Counted from the stretch's first letter, positions 25,368 through 34,266 are shown. The stretch is DNA of 64,000 nt from JASJAR01 sp038530285 (GCA_038530285.1 JBCBCY010000003.1:1-64000); one strand, 5' to 3'. The notes: generated by a model from the sequence alone, not told the origin. Program-made: numbers and translations.

Positions 25368-25406
25368 GTTCCGCCGAACGAGAGATGGGGAAGGCCGAGG
25401 CGGAAC
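25368..25406 (-). promoter_or_regulatory. Candidate expression platform of the guanidine riboswitch
   Basis: On the minus strand GTTCCGCC (25406-25399) can pair with GGCGGAAC (25375-25368), forming an 8-bp stem about 20 bases before the start codon of the binding-protein gene. The same GGTTCCGCCTC also occurs in the aptamer (25531-25521), so GGCGGAAC could pair with either copy. This offers a ligand-dependent switch. There is no T-run, so control at translation is more likely than termination. Confidence 0.45.
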
Positions 25407-25435
25407 CGGAGAGATCGGCCTATCCAGATGCAGTG

Positions 25436-25535
25436 CTCTCCCGGGATTTTGTCCCGCCGTGTACCGACACGGATTTTGCCGCGGCGGCGACGTCTCTCGG
25501 ACCAGACCCTCAGGGAGGAGGAGGCGGAACCCTAG
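25436..25535 (-). promoter_or_regulatory. Guanidine-I (ykkC) riboswitch aptamer
   Basis: Reading the minus strand from 25535, the conserved blocks of the ykkC aptamer appear in order: CTAGGGTTCCGCC, CTGGTCCGAGAGACG, ACACGGCGGGACAAAA and TCCCGGGAGAG. These include the nearly invariant GGTCCGAGAG and ACACGGCGGGA elements. This class binds guanidinium and turns on detoxification or use genes. It lies 90 bases upstream of the ABC binding-protein start, so it should control the whole operon to 20988. Confidence 0.92.
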
Positions 25536-25838
25536 ACGCCCTGCATAGGACCACCGACCACGCGGGCTCTGTATCTGTCACGCCCAATTGTCACTTTGCC
25601 TGTCGGTCAGGGCGCGGTTTGCCTAAGAATTGGGCAGTTCAGCCGTTTCATGCGGCCGATTGATGCGGTATCTTGTCACTTGGGGCGGTTTCTGGCGTGC
25701 CGGTGTGGGCGATTGCGGCTCACCCCCCTCGCGCGGGCGGCGCGTTTTTTCTAGACCTTTTGACACCAGCCTGTACTTTAGGCTTCTGTGGTTTTTGAGG
25801 CACTACGTCTCATTTTTTGCCATTTTGGGAGAGCATTC
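25536..25838. other. Divergent promoter region between guanidine operon and soeA
   Basis: About 300 bases with no recognised gene. A TTGACA hexamer near 25759 could serve soeA but has no clear -10 element at the usual spacing. On the minus strand GTGACA...TACAGA near 25590 is a weak promoter candidate for the riboswitch. A GC-rich stretch (CGCGCGGGCGGCGCG) precedes a T-run near 25745. Confidence 0.35.
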
Positions 25839-28667
25839 ATGAAGCAGCCAGTCGTTGAGGCCAGTCCTCATGTCTCCGACGAGGTCAAAAAGACCACCTG
25901 CTACATGTGCGCCTGCCGCTGCGGGATCAACGTGCATATGAAGAACGGCAAAGTTGCCTATATCGAGGGCAACCGCGACCACCCGGTGAACCAGGGTGTG
26001 CTTTGTGCCAAGGGCTCGGCCGGGATCATGCAGGTGAACGCGCCGTCGCGGCTGCGCGCGCCATTGAAACGGGTCGGTCCGCGCGGGTCCGGCGAGTTTA
26101 AAGAGATTTCCTGGGAAGAGTCGCTGACGCTGGCCACCGACTGGCTGGCACCTGTGCGCGAAAACAACCCCGAAAAGCTGGCGTTCTTCACCGGGCGCGA
26201 TCAATCGCAAAGCTTCACCAGTTTCTGGGCGCAGGCCTACGGCACGCCAAACTACGCCGCCCATGGCGGGTTTTGTTCGGTGAACATGGCCGCCGGTGGC
26301 ATTTACACGATGGGCGGCGCGTTTTGGGAATTTGGCCAGCCCGATTGGGAGCACACCAAGATGTTTGTGCTGTTCGGGGTCGCCGAAGACCACGACAGCA
26401 ACCCGATCAAGATGGGCATTGGCAAGATCAAAGGGCGCGGTGCGAAGGTCATTGGCGTCAACCCGATCCGGTCGGGGTATAACGCGGTGGCCGACGATTG
26501 GTTCGGGATCACGCCGGGCACCGATGGGCTGCTGATCCTGGCGCTGGTGCACGAGCTGTTGCGCGCGGGCAAGATCGACCTGGACTATCTGGCCGATTAC
26601 ACAAATGCGCCCTGTCTGATCAACGAGGTTGAGGGCCCCGAAAAGGGCCTTCTTTTGCGCGACGACACCGGCAAGCTGTTGGTGATGGACCGTGTGACAG
26701 GCCAGCCGATGGCCTTTGATCACCCGGACGTGCGCCCTGACCTGCGCGGCGAGATCACGCGGGGCGGGGCGACCCATCGCACGGTCTTCCGCACGATGAT
26801 CGAAAAATACCTCGACCCGGCTTACGCGCCTGACGCTGTAGCCGACCGCTGCGGCATCCCGGCGGCGCGCATCAAGGCGCTGGCGGCGGAACTTGCCCGT
26901 GTGGCGTTTGATGAAGAGATCGTGCTGGACCAGCCCTGGACCGATTTCCGGGGGCGTCGCCATGACAAGATGGTTGGCCGCCCGGTCAGCTTCCATTCGA
27001 TGCGCGGGATTTCGGCCCATGCCAACGGGTTTCAGACCTGTCGCGCGCTGCATATCCTGCAGATCATCCTCGGTTCGGTCGAAGTGCCCGGCGGATTTCG
27101 GTTCAAACCGCCTTACCCCAAGCCCGCCGAAGCGCACCCCAAACCCCATTGCAAGGTGACCCCCGGGGCGCCGCTGGATGGCCCGCATTTGGGGTTCGTG
27201 CATGGGCCGGATGATCTGTGCCTGAAAGACGATGGGTCGCCCGCGCGGATCGACAAGGCCTATACCTGGGAAAACCCGATGTCGGCCCATGGGCTGATGC
27301 ATATGGTGATCTCGAACGCCTATGCGGGCGATCCTTACAAGATCGACACGCTGTTTATGTATATGGCGAATATGTCGTGGAATTCGTCCATGAACACCAA
27401 GGGTGTGATGGACATGCTGACCGACAAAGATGAGGCGGGCGAGTATGTCATCCCGCGCATCATCTATTCGGATGCATATTCGTCGGAGATGGTGGCCTAC
27501 GCCGATCTGATCCTGCCCGACACGACCTATCTGGAACGCCACGATTGCATCAGCCTGCTCGATCGCCCGATTTGTGAGGCGGACGGGGCGGCAGATGCGA
27601 TCCGCTGGCCGGTGATCGAACCTGACCGTGATGTGCGGGGCTTCCAGTCGGTGCTGTGCGATCTGGGCGCGCGGCTGGGCCTGCCGGGGTTTGTGAATGA
27701 CGATGGCAGCCAGAAATACGAAGATTACGCCGATTACATCGTCAATCATCAGCGCCGTCCGGGTGTTGGGCCGTTGTCCGGCTGGCGCGGTGGTGCCAAT
27801 GATGGTGGCACGGGCCGCGGCGATGTGAACCCCGACCAGTTGGATCGCTACATCGAAAACGGTGGCTTCTGGGTCAAACACATCCCGGCCGAGGCGCGGT
27901 ATTTCAAACCCTGGAACGCGGCCTATCAGGATTGGGCGGTGGAAACCGGGATTTACGACGCACCTCAGCATTATCTGTTCACGCTGTATTCCGAACCGAT
28001 GCGGCGCTTCCAATTGGCCGCGGAAGGCCATGGCGAGCGTCAACCGCCCGATCACCTGCGCGAACGCATCCGCGAAAAGCTGGACCCGCTGCCGATCTGG
28101 TACGGCACGGAGGACGAAAACAAGGGTGACGCCTACCCAATCACCGCGCTGACCCAGCGGCCCATGGCGATGTACCATTCCTGGGGGTCGCAAAACGCCT
28201 GGCTGCGGCAGATCCACGGGCAGAACCCGCTGTTTGTGCCCACTAAGCTGTGGGAAGAACATGGCTTTGCAGAAGGCGATTATGCGCGCGTGACCTCGCC
28301 GCATGGTGAGATTTCCGTGCCGGTGGCGCATATGGCCGCGCTGAACGAGAACACGATCTGGACCTGGAACGCGATTGGCAAACGCAAAGGCGCCTGGGCG
28401 CTGGGCGAGGGCGCGCCTGAAGCCACCAAGGGCTTTTTGCTGAACCATCTGATCCATGAGTTGTTGCCCGCCAAGGGCGACGGGTTGCGCTGGGCGAACT
28501 CCGACCCTGTCACGGGCCAGGCGGCCTGGTTCGATCTGAAAGTGCGGATCGAGAAGGTGGGCGCGCGGGCCGAATGCGCGCCTGAATTCCCGCCGATTAA
28601 ATCGCCTGTTGGGAAGGGCCCGCAGGATCTGACATGGAAAACCAAGGGTAAGGCAGCGGCGGAATGA
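25839..28667 (+). CDS. soeA: Sulfite dehydrogenase molybdopterin subunit
   Basis: The 942-residue protein belongs to the molybdopterin oxidoreductase (DMSO reductase) family. The N-terminal [4Fe-4S] site is Cys21, 24, 28 and 56 (CYMCACRC, VLCAKGS); Cys146 in GGFCSVNM is the likely molybdenum ligand. There is no Tat signal, so the enzyme faces the cytoplasm like SoeA of purple sulfur bacteria, which oxidises sulfite to sulfate and passes electrons to quinone. Length and the FeS and DmsC-like partners behind it fit SoeABC. The ATG at 25839 follows GGGAGAG. Polysulfide or thiosulfate reductase is the main alternative. Confidence 0.8.
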   Translation: MKQPVVEASPHVSDEVKKTTCYMCACRCGINVHMKNGKVAYIEGNRDHPVNQGVLCAKGSAGIMQVNAPSRLRAPLKRVGPRGSGEFKEISWEESLTLATDWLAPVRENNPEKLAFFTGRDQSQSFTSFWAQAYGTPNYAAHGGFCSVNMAAGGIYTMGGAFWEFGQPDWEHTKMFVLFGVAEDHDSNPIKMGIGKIKGRGAKVIGVNPIRSGYNAVADDWFGITPGTDGLLILALVHELLRAGKIDLDYLADYTNAPCLINEVEGPEKGLLLRDDTGKLLVMDRVTGQPMAFDHPDVRPDLRGEITRGGATHRTVFRTMIEKYLDPAYAPDAVADRCGIPAARIKALAAELARVAFDEEIVLDQPWTDFRGRRHDKMVGRPVSFHSMRGISAHANGFQTCRALHILQIILGSVEVPGGFRFKPPYPKPAEAHPKPHCKVTPGAPLDGPHLGFVHGPDDLCLKDDGSPARIDKAYTWENPMSAHGLMHMVISNAYAGDPYKIDTLFMYMANMSWNSSMNTKGVMDMLTDKDEAGEYVIPRIIYSDAYSSEMVAYADLILPDTTYLERHDCISLLDRPICEADGAADAIRWPVIEPDRDVRGFQSVLCDLGARLGLPGFVNDDGSQKYEDYADYIVNHQRRPGVGPLSGWRGGANDGGTGRGDVNPDQLDRYIENGGFWVKHIPAEARYFKPWNAAYQDWAVETGIYDAPQHYLFTLYSEPMRRFQLAAEGHGERQPPDHLRERIREKLDPLPIWYGTEDENKGDAYPITALTQRPMAMYHSWGSQNAWLRQIHGQNPLFVPTKLWEEHGFAEGDYARVTSPHGEISVPVAHMAALNENTIWTWNAIGKRKGAWALGEGAPEATKGFLLNHLIHELLPAKGDGLRWANSDPVTGQAAWFDLKVRIEKVGARAECAPEFPPIKSPVGKGPQDLTWKTKGKAAAE

Positions 28668-29404
28668 CATCTCTTCCCACCCACACCGACAAGAAACTCG
28701 GGCTGGTCATCGATCTGGACACCTGCGTGGGCTGTCACGCTTGCGTGGTGTCCTGCAAAGGCTGGAACACCGAAAACTACGGCGCACCCTTGTCGGACCA
28801 AGACGCTTACGGCGCCGATCCGGTGGGCACCTTCCTGAACCGGGTCCATTCGTATGAGGTGCAGCCCGCCGACGGGGCCGCCGCGCTGGTGCATTTCCCG
28901 AAGTCCTGCCTGCATTGCGAGGACGCGCCCTGCGTGACCGTCTGCCCAACAGGGGCGAGTTACAAGCGCGTCGAAGACGGGATCGTCCTGGTCAATGAGA
29001 CCGACTGCATTGGCTGTGGGCTATGCGCCTGGGCCTGCCCATACGGGGCGCGCGAAATGGACGGTGCCGAAAAGGTCATGAAGAAATGCACGCTCTGCGT
29101 GGACCGGATTTACAATGAAAACCTGCCCGAGGAAGACCGCGAACCGGCCTGCGTGCGCACCTGCCCGGCGGGTGCGCGGCATTTCGGCGATTTTGCCGAC
29201 CCCGACAGCAATGTGTCGAAACTGACGGCCGAGCGCGGCGGCATGGACCTGATGCCCGAGCAGGGCACCAAGCCGGTGAACAAGTACCTGCCGCCCCGGC
29301 CCAAGGACGAGGCGATCGATATCCTTGCCCCGCTTTTGGAACCTGTGGCCGAAAAGCCCGAAGGCCTGCTGGCCTGGCTTGATAAAGCGCTGGAGAAGAT
29401 CTGA
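28664..29404 (+). CDS. soeB: Sulfite dehydrogenase iron-sulfur subunit
   Basis: The 246-residue ferredoxin-like protein has four cysteine clusters for four [4Fe-4S] centres: CVGCHACVVSC, CLHCEDAPCVTVCP, CIGCGLCAWACP and CTLCVD with CVRTCP. It carries electrons from the molybdenum subunit to the membrane anchor. It overlaps soeA by ATGA, showing tight coupling. Confidence 0.85.
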   Translation: MTSLPTHTDKKLGLVIDLDTCVGCHACVVSCKGWNTENYGAPLSDQDAYGADPVGTFLNRVHSYEVQPADGAAALVHFPKSCLHCEDAPCVTVCPTGASYKRVEDGIVLVNETDCIGCGLCAWACPYGAREMDGAEKVMKKCTLCVDRIYNENLPEEDREPACVRTCPAGARHFGDFADPDSNVSKLTAERGGMDLMPEQGTKPVNKYLPPRPKDEAIDILAPLLEPVAEKPEGLLAWLDKALEKI

Positions 29405-30276
29405 TGCATCCGGCCCCGTCGATTATCGCGTTCACGACCCTGTCGGGTCTGGGCTTTGGGCTGTTGGTGTTTCTGGGCCTTGGTCTGCCCGCCCCCACCG
29501 GGTGGATCGCGTTTTTCCATTTCGGGCTTGGGTTCGGGTTGGCGGTGGTGGGGCTGACGGCGTCGACCCTGCATCTTGGCCATCCCGAACGCGCTTGGAA
29601 GGCGTTTTCGCAATGGCGATCAAGCTGGCTGTCGCGCGAAGGCGTGCTGGCCGTGGCGGCGTTGCTGGTGATGGGGCTCTTTGCCCTGGGCCGGGTGTTT
29701 GGGCTTTACGACGCGCCGGTGCTGGGCTGGATCGGGGCGGTGCTGTCGGCCCTGACGATCTATGCGACCTCGATGATCTACGCGCAGCTGAAAACCGTGC
29801 CGCGCTGGAACCATTGGTCGACGCCGGTGCAGTTTGGCCTGTTCGCGCTGGGCGGTGGCGCGTTGTTGGCGGGCCAGCTTGGTGTGGCGATCCTGGGCGT
29901 GGCCGCAGCCGTGCTGTTTCAGATGCTGAACTGGCAATGGGGGGACACGCGCTTTGCCGAGCGTGGCCATACGGGCGAAACCGCTACGGGACTTGGTGCG
30001 ATGGGCCAGGTGCGCGCGTTTGAACCGCCCCATACGGGCAACAATTACCTGCTCAAAGAGATGGTCCACCAAGTGGGCCGCCGCCATGCGTCAAAGCTGC
30101 GCCTGATCGGTATCACCCTGGCTGCGACCCCGCTTTTGTTGGTGATCCTGCCTGCGGTGCCGGTGGTCTTCGGTCTGCTGGCGATCCTGCATTGCGCGGG
30201 CGTGCTAGTGATCCGCTGGCTGTTTTTTGCCCAGGCCGAACATGTGGTCAGCCTGTACTACGGGCGCGCGGCCTAG
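29404..30276 (+). CDS. soeC: Sulfite dehydrogenase membrane anchor (DmsC-like)
   Basis: The 290-residue protein has about eight transmembrane helices, with the DmsC-family pattern ASTLHLGHPERAWKAFSQW near residues 55-75. It anchors SoeAB on the cytoplasmic face and passes electrons to quinone. Its start overlaps the soeB stop (TGATG). Its end overlaps the convergent downstream gene by 4 bases. Confidence 0.83.
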   Translation: MHPAPSIIAFTTLSGLGFGLLVFLGLGLPAPTGWIAFFHFGLGFGLAVVGLTASTLHLGHPERAWKAFSQWRSSWLSREGVLAVAALLVMGLFALGRVFGLYDAPVLGWIGAVLSALTIYATSMIYAQLKTVPRWNHWSTPVQFGLFALGGGALLAGQLGVAILGVAAAVLFQMLNWQWGDTRFAERGHTGETATGLGAMGQVRAFEPPHTGNNYLLKEMVHQVGRRHASKLRLIGITLAATPLLLVILPAVPVVFGLLAILHCAGVLVIRWLFFAQAEHVVSLYYGRAA

Positions 30277-30977
30277 GCCGGAGCCTTTGGCGGCGTTCCA
30301 GCAAGGTCTGGGTCTGCCGCGAACGCATCTGCCAGCCGCGTCAGATACACCTCGCGCGTCAGGGTGTGCGGCAGGCCTGTGTGGGTCGCAGGATCAATCA
30401 CGCGTCCCTCGCCCAAATCAGACAAAAACAGATTGAGCGCTTCGATGGCGCCGTGGTCGGGTGGGTCCATCAACAACAGCGCATGGGCCAGCACGGCGTA
30501 GCGCGTCTTGTCACCGCGACTGGGGCGAAAGCGCATGGCGGTGCCGGCAAACTTCCGGCCCCGGTACTGAACGTTATGGGCGCCGTCACAAAACGCACCC
30601 GGCATCCAGCCCCGGCTGGCGCCATTGCCAAATGCGGCTTCAATCGGTGCACACAGGCGATCATATTCCCGGTCAAGATCGAAGGTGCGCGCGGGGGGGG
30701 CGGCATAAACATGGGTGACGTTGACCACCCCGGGCCCTTGCGGCGTGACATCGCCGCCGGTCGCGCGGACCTCAACCGGCCAGCCGCGCGCCCTGGACGC
30801 CGCTGCAGCAGCATCGAACGCCGGTTTCGCCGCCAGTTTCTTCGGCGTCACCAGCGCGCGGGGGCTGTCCCAAAACCAAAGAAACCTGAGCCCAGGATCG
30901 GTCGAGACCTGTCCCAGAAGGTCTGTTTCGCGGGCCAACGCGGCCCCTGCGGGCAGATGATCGATATGTGGGGTCAT
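30273..30977 (-). CDS. Lipoate-protein ligase A-like protein
   Basis: The 234-residue protein shows LplA/biotin ligase family motifs: VRATGGDVTPQGPGVVNV, matching the RxxGGG...GPG..N substrate loop, and GRKFAGTAMRF with the conserved lysine. It probably attaches lipoyl or octanoyl groups to carrier domains. I begin at the ATG at 30977 since the upstream in-frame extension lacks homology. It is convergent with soeC, so the neighbourhood does not prove a link to sulfite oxidation, though lipoate-dependent sulfur oxidation exists in other bacteria. Confidence 0.7.
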   Translation of the reverse strand: MTPHIDHLPAGAALARETDLLGQVSTDPGLRFLWFWDSPRALVTPKKLAAKPAFDAAAAASRARGWPVEVRATGGDVTPQGPGVVNVTHVYAAPPARTFDLDREYDRLCAPIEAAFGNGASRGWMPGAFCDGAHNVQYRGRKFAGTAMRFRPSRGDKTRYAVLAHALLLMDPPDHGAIEALNLFLSDLGEGRVIDPATHTGLPHTLTREVYLTRLADAFAADPDLAGTPPKAPA

Positions 30978-31135
30978 AGGCCGCGACCCTAACGCCAGAC
31001 GCCGATGCCGGAAAACCCGGTTTTGGGTCTTGGCGCGGCAGAATTGGTTCGTGATCAACAAACTGTCCGGAAATCGTAAACAATAGGCCCCGCCGAGGCC
31101 TTTTTCCTGCCGCACTGCCCCCGCAGAAGGGCGGC

Positions 31136-32074
31136 GTGGTTAATGTGCGTGAAAGTGCCGTTGTGAAATCCGTCGTTCAAAAGTTTCTCAGAAAGACCGT
31201 TGGTGCGCCTGCTGTCTGGTTTGGTCTGGCCGCACTGGCAATCGTGGCGGGTCTTGGCTTGTCGTATCATCGCAGCCAGGTTGAGGCCGATTTTGCAATG
31301 GCGCTACGGCTTGGCCCGCCCGAAGCGGTCGCGATCGAAGCCGCTGACCCCGCACACTTCGGCGAAGTGAACGTCATCGCGCGGTTTGATCCAAAATCGG
31401 CCATCATTGTGAAGATCGGGACCGCAGGCGAGCGGACCGAGCGATTGGCCGTGCCCTTGTTCGCAGCCGGCAGCGATTTGACATCCTCTGACGGGACGGG
31501 CGAGGAACTGCGCCCCCTGCGCGAAGCCAAGGGGCTTGCGGTCGTTCCAATGGGTGCGTTGGATCAGATCGCGCCTGGAAATGAGGTTTTTGAAGGCGCC
31601 CTGAACGGGCCGACGTTGCCCGTGGATGCCTTTGCGCTGGATACCGCGGCGGTGCTGGCCGAGGCAGGCATCAGCCTTCCCGCGCAATTTGTTGCCGTGC
31701 GGCCCTGGTTGCCAGGCCGGACCGAAGCGCTGGCTCCGGCCCCCGCGTCAGAGCTGTCTGGCTATTTGATCTGGGCTGGCATTGCCCTGGCCGCCTTCGG
31801 CTTTGGATTGTCGCTGCGCCCGGGCGAAGAGCATGACGAGGGACGTATTCTGCATGTCGCGCCGCCAAAAATGCGCGAAAAGCAGGTGACAAAGTCGCGG
31901 ATCATGGCCGACACCGACCGGTTCAATCCGTTGATTGGCCAAGATGATATTCGCCGCGGCGCGATGGAGCGTCTGGCGGCGACCGAAAAGGCACAAGGGC
32001 GCACGCCGTCCACGTTTTTCACCTCTGGACCCTCTTCGAAGGTCGGCGGGGCCTGGGTTAAAAACCGGCGCTAG
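31136..32074 (+). CDS. Hypothetical membrane protein with two transmembrane segments
   Basis: A GTG start follows AGAAGGGCGGC. Of 312 residues, 20-45 form a transmembrane helix (APAVWFGLAALAIVAGLGL). A periplasmic beta-rich domain follows to about 225, then a second helix (LIWAGIALAAFGFGLSL) and a cytoplasmic tail with RFNPLIGQDD. The topology suggests a membrane-anchored periplasmic domain. I recognise no family. Its end overlaps the convergent mipZ gene by 4 bases. Confidence 0.6.
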   Translation: MVNVRESAVVKSVVQKFLRKTVGAPAVWFGLAALAIVAGLGLSYHRSQVEADFAMALRLGPPEAVAIEAADPAHFGEVNVIARFDPKSAIIVKIGTAGERTERLAVPLFAAGSDLTSSDGTGEELRPLREAKGLAVVPMGALDQIAPGNEVFEGALNGPTLPVDAFALDTAAVLAEAGISLPAQFVAVRPWLPGRTEALAPAPASELSGYLIWAGIALAAFGFGLSLRPGEEHDEGRILHVAPPKMREKQVTKSRIMADTDRFNPLIGQDDIRRGAMERLAATEKAQGRTPSTFFTSGPSSKVGGAWVKNRR

Positions 32075-32880
32075 AAGTCTACTTTGACGTAGGGCAGGCG
32101 CAGGTTTTCCATCAGTTCGCGGAGCTCCTGCCGGGCGGCCACGTTCGAAATATTGAGGCCTTTCACGCCGATATCTTTCAGGTCCAGAAGTGTCAGCCCG
32201 CGCGGAAACAGCTCGCGGAAAATCACGCGTTCTGAAAACCCAGGTGCGACGCGGAACCCGATCCGGCGCGACAATTTCCCCACCGCATCGGCCATTTTCT
32301 TTTTGTTGTGCATCGCTTGCGCCCCAACGCGGTTGCGCGTGACGATCCAGTCAATCGGTGTCAGCCCGGCTTCGGCCCGCAATTGGCGCGCATTCCAGAC
32401 CATCTCGGAATAGACGGACGGGCCGAGGATTTCGTTGGTCTCGCCGTCGACATGCGCCAGAAGATCGAAATCGACGAAACTGTCGTTCAGCGGGGTGATC
32501 AGCGTGTCGGCCAGCGTATGGGCAACCTGGCTCAGGCGCGTGTGGCTGCCCGGGCAATCGATCAGGATGAAATCCGTACCCGCGTCGAAGCCTGAAATCG
32601 CCGCAGACAGGCGCCGGTCTTGGATGTTTTCGCCGGGGTTCAGGCTGGTCTTATCGATGTCGGGCAGTGCTTGATAGACCGGCGTGGCCAATTCAAGCTC
32701 GTGCTTTTTGGCATAGGCCGTCCGGTTTTCGATGTAGCGGCCCAGGGACTTTTGCCTCAGGTCGAGGTCGATCAGCCCGACGGATTTGCCCGCCCGCGCC
32801 AGGGCTGTGGCCACGTGCATCGACGTGGTCGATTTGCCTGACCCGCCCTTTTCGTTTCCGACAACGATGATGTGTGCCAC
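32071..32880 (-). CDS. mipZ: MipZ-type ParA ATPase (division-site positioning)
   Basis: The 269-residue protein has the deviant Walker A NEKGGSGKSTTSMH at its start, then DLDLRQKSLGRYIENR and IDCPGSHTRLSQ, as in Caulobacter MipZ (about 272 aa). It sets the cell-division plane by opposing FtsZ assembly near the ParB-bound poles. I choose the GTG at 32880 preceded by GGGGCGGAGCA, which gives the family N terminus VAHIIVVGNEKGG. Confidence 0.85.
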   Translation of the reverse strand: MAHIIVVGNEKGGSGKSTTSMHVATALARAGKSVGLIDLDLRQKSLGRYIENRTAYAKKHELELATPVYQALPDIDKTSLNPGENIQDRRLSAAISGFDAGTDFILIDCPGSHTRLSQVAHTLADTLITPLNDSFVDFDLLAHVDGETNEILGPSVYSEMVWNARQLRAEAGLTPIDWIVTRNRVGAQAMHNKKKMADAVGKLSRRIGFRVAPGFSERVIFRELFPRGLTLLDLKDIGVKGLNISNVAARQELRELMENLRLPYVKVDF

Positions 32881-32994
32881 TGCTCCGCCCCGCTTATTGA
32901 GGGTTTTGACCACTATATGTTGTGGGAGCGGGCTTGGAAATATCTCAATGCACTTTGCGTCAGGTTTTCGGACCGCTTTTGCGATCCGACAGAC

Positions 32995-33040
32995 CGGGGC
33001 TCTGCCCCGGACCCCGGGATATTTCTGGGAAGATGAAGCC
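32995..33040. repeat. Dispersed intergenic repeat, copy B
   Basis: GGGGCTCTGCCCCGGACCCCGGGATATTTCTGGGAAGATGAAG (read in two parts) repeats the pattern of copies A and C: GC palindrome, CCCGGGA, TATTT, then a purine-rich GATGAAG. It lies between mipZ and the M42 peptidase gene. Confidence 0.55.
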
Positions 33041-33054
33041 CGCAGCGTCCGGCT

Positions 33055-34086
33055 TTAGGACGCCTTCAGATAGGCCACAAGGAGATCGCGGGCGGCATCG
33101 AGATCAGATTTGTGGATCATCTCGGTCACGGTGTGGATGTAGCGCGTGCCCACCACGATGCCGATGGCGCGGGACCCGGCGGCCGATTGCTGGGCCGCCG
33201 CCCCGTCCTGACCACCCGCGCGCAGCATGGTGCGCTGGTAGGGGATCTTCTTTTTCTCAGCCAGGGCGGCGAAATCGGCCACAAGGCCCTTGTCGGCGAT
33301 GAACGAACTGTCGCGCACGTGGATGCCCACGCCCTTGCCCTGGGTGGTCGTGCGGTCGGCTTCGGGGACGCCGGGGGTGTCGCAGGCCAGCGTGGTGTCG
33401 ATGCCGATGCCAATGTCGGGGCGCACCTGGAAGCTTGCTGTGCGCGCGCCGCGCAGGCCGACCTCTTCCTGGCTGGTGAACACCACGTGGATTTCGGCTT
33501 TGGGCTTGGATTTGCCCAGGCCCCGGATCGCTTCGATCCCCAGCCAGCAGGCGATGCGGTTGTCGAGGGCTTTGGACACGACCTTTTCGCCGATCTCGAT
33601 AAAGGGTTCTTCCATCACCACCATGTCGCCGACGGCAACCTTGTCTTTGGCCGCCTCGCCGAGGCCGGTGTCGATGAAGAACTCGTGCACCTCGGGGATC
33701 TTCTTGCGGTCCGCGGCGGATGCGATGTGCACGGGCCGACCGCCGGGGTTCATCACGCCGAGGATATCGCCATCTTCGGTGCAAATCCGCACCCGGCGCG
33801 AAAACAGATTACGGGGGTCGAACCCGCCGACGGGCAGGATGCTGACAAACCCTTTGTCGGACACATGGGACACCAGAAACCCGATCTCATCCATATGGCA
33901 CAACAGCATGATCTTTTGCGGATCCTCGCCCTTGCCGTTCTTTCGACAATGCAGCGAGCCCATCGCATCGGTCGCGACCTCATCAAACAGCCCGTCGATC
34001 TCTGTTAGGATCAGGTCGCGGACCCGGTCCTCATGGCCCGGCACGCCCGGGGTTTCGCAAAGACGTTTGAGAAGTTCGATGTTCAT
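33055..34086 (-). CDS. M42-family metallopeptidase (glutamyl aminopeptidase/FrvX-like)
   Basis: The 343-residue protein has metal-site motifs MLLCHMDEIGFLV (His/Asp), SKALDNRIACWLGIEAI (Asp), TSQEEVGLRGART (two Glu), GIDTTLACDTPG and TRYIHTVTEMIH (His). These define M42 dinuclear-metal aminopeptidases, usually large tetrahedral cytoplasmic complexes trimming peptides. GAAGGGTCC-type sequence lies upstream of the ATG rather weakly as a ribosome site. It is a single-gene unit. Confidence 0.88.
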   Translation of the reverse strand: MNIELLKRLCETPGVPGHEDRVRDLILTEIDGLFDEVATDAMGSLHCRKNGKGEDPQKIMLLCHMDEIGFLVSHVSDKGFVSILPVGGFDPRNLFSRRVRICTEDGDILGVMNPGGRPVHIASAADRKKIPEVHEFFIDTGLGEAAKDKVAVGDMVVMEEPFIEIGEKVVSKALDNRIACWLGIEAIRGLGKSKPKAEIHVVFTSQEEVGLRGARTASFQVRPDIGIGIDTTLACDTPGVPEADRTTTQGKGVGIHVRDSSFIADKGLVADFAALAEKKKIPYQRTMLRAGGQDGAAAQQSAAGSRAIGIVVGTRYIHTVTEMIHKSDLDAARDLLVAYLKAS

Positions 34087-34137
34087 GAAGGGTCCTTTCG
34101 GTGACCCTATGTCACCTAGTGGCCGGCACCCCCGGCG

Positions 34138-34189
34138 TCAAACACCGGGATCAAACACTGGCATCAAACACTGGGATCAAACACTGGCG
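34138..34189. repeat. Four tandem copies of a 13-bp repeat
   Basis: TCAAACAC(C/T)GG(G/C)(A) repeats four times without gaps (34138, 34151, 34164, 34177). It lies upstream of the M42 gene and beyond the rpmE terminator. It is simple slippage-type DNA with possible phase variation in copy number. Confidence 0.8.
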
Positions 34190-34266
34190 GCCTTCATCCT
34201 GGCACAATTACTCTCGGGGGAGGCCCGCATGGGCCGGGGGCGGACAGCCCCCAAACCCCATCTGAC

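Noticed and set aside
25803..28670. 955-residue minus-strand frame opposite soeA
   Set aside because: It is the high-GC shadow of the molybdopterin subunit. It has no domain and is rich in Arg, His and Gln as expected of antisense frames.
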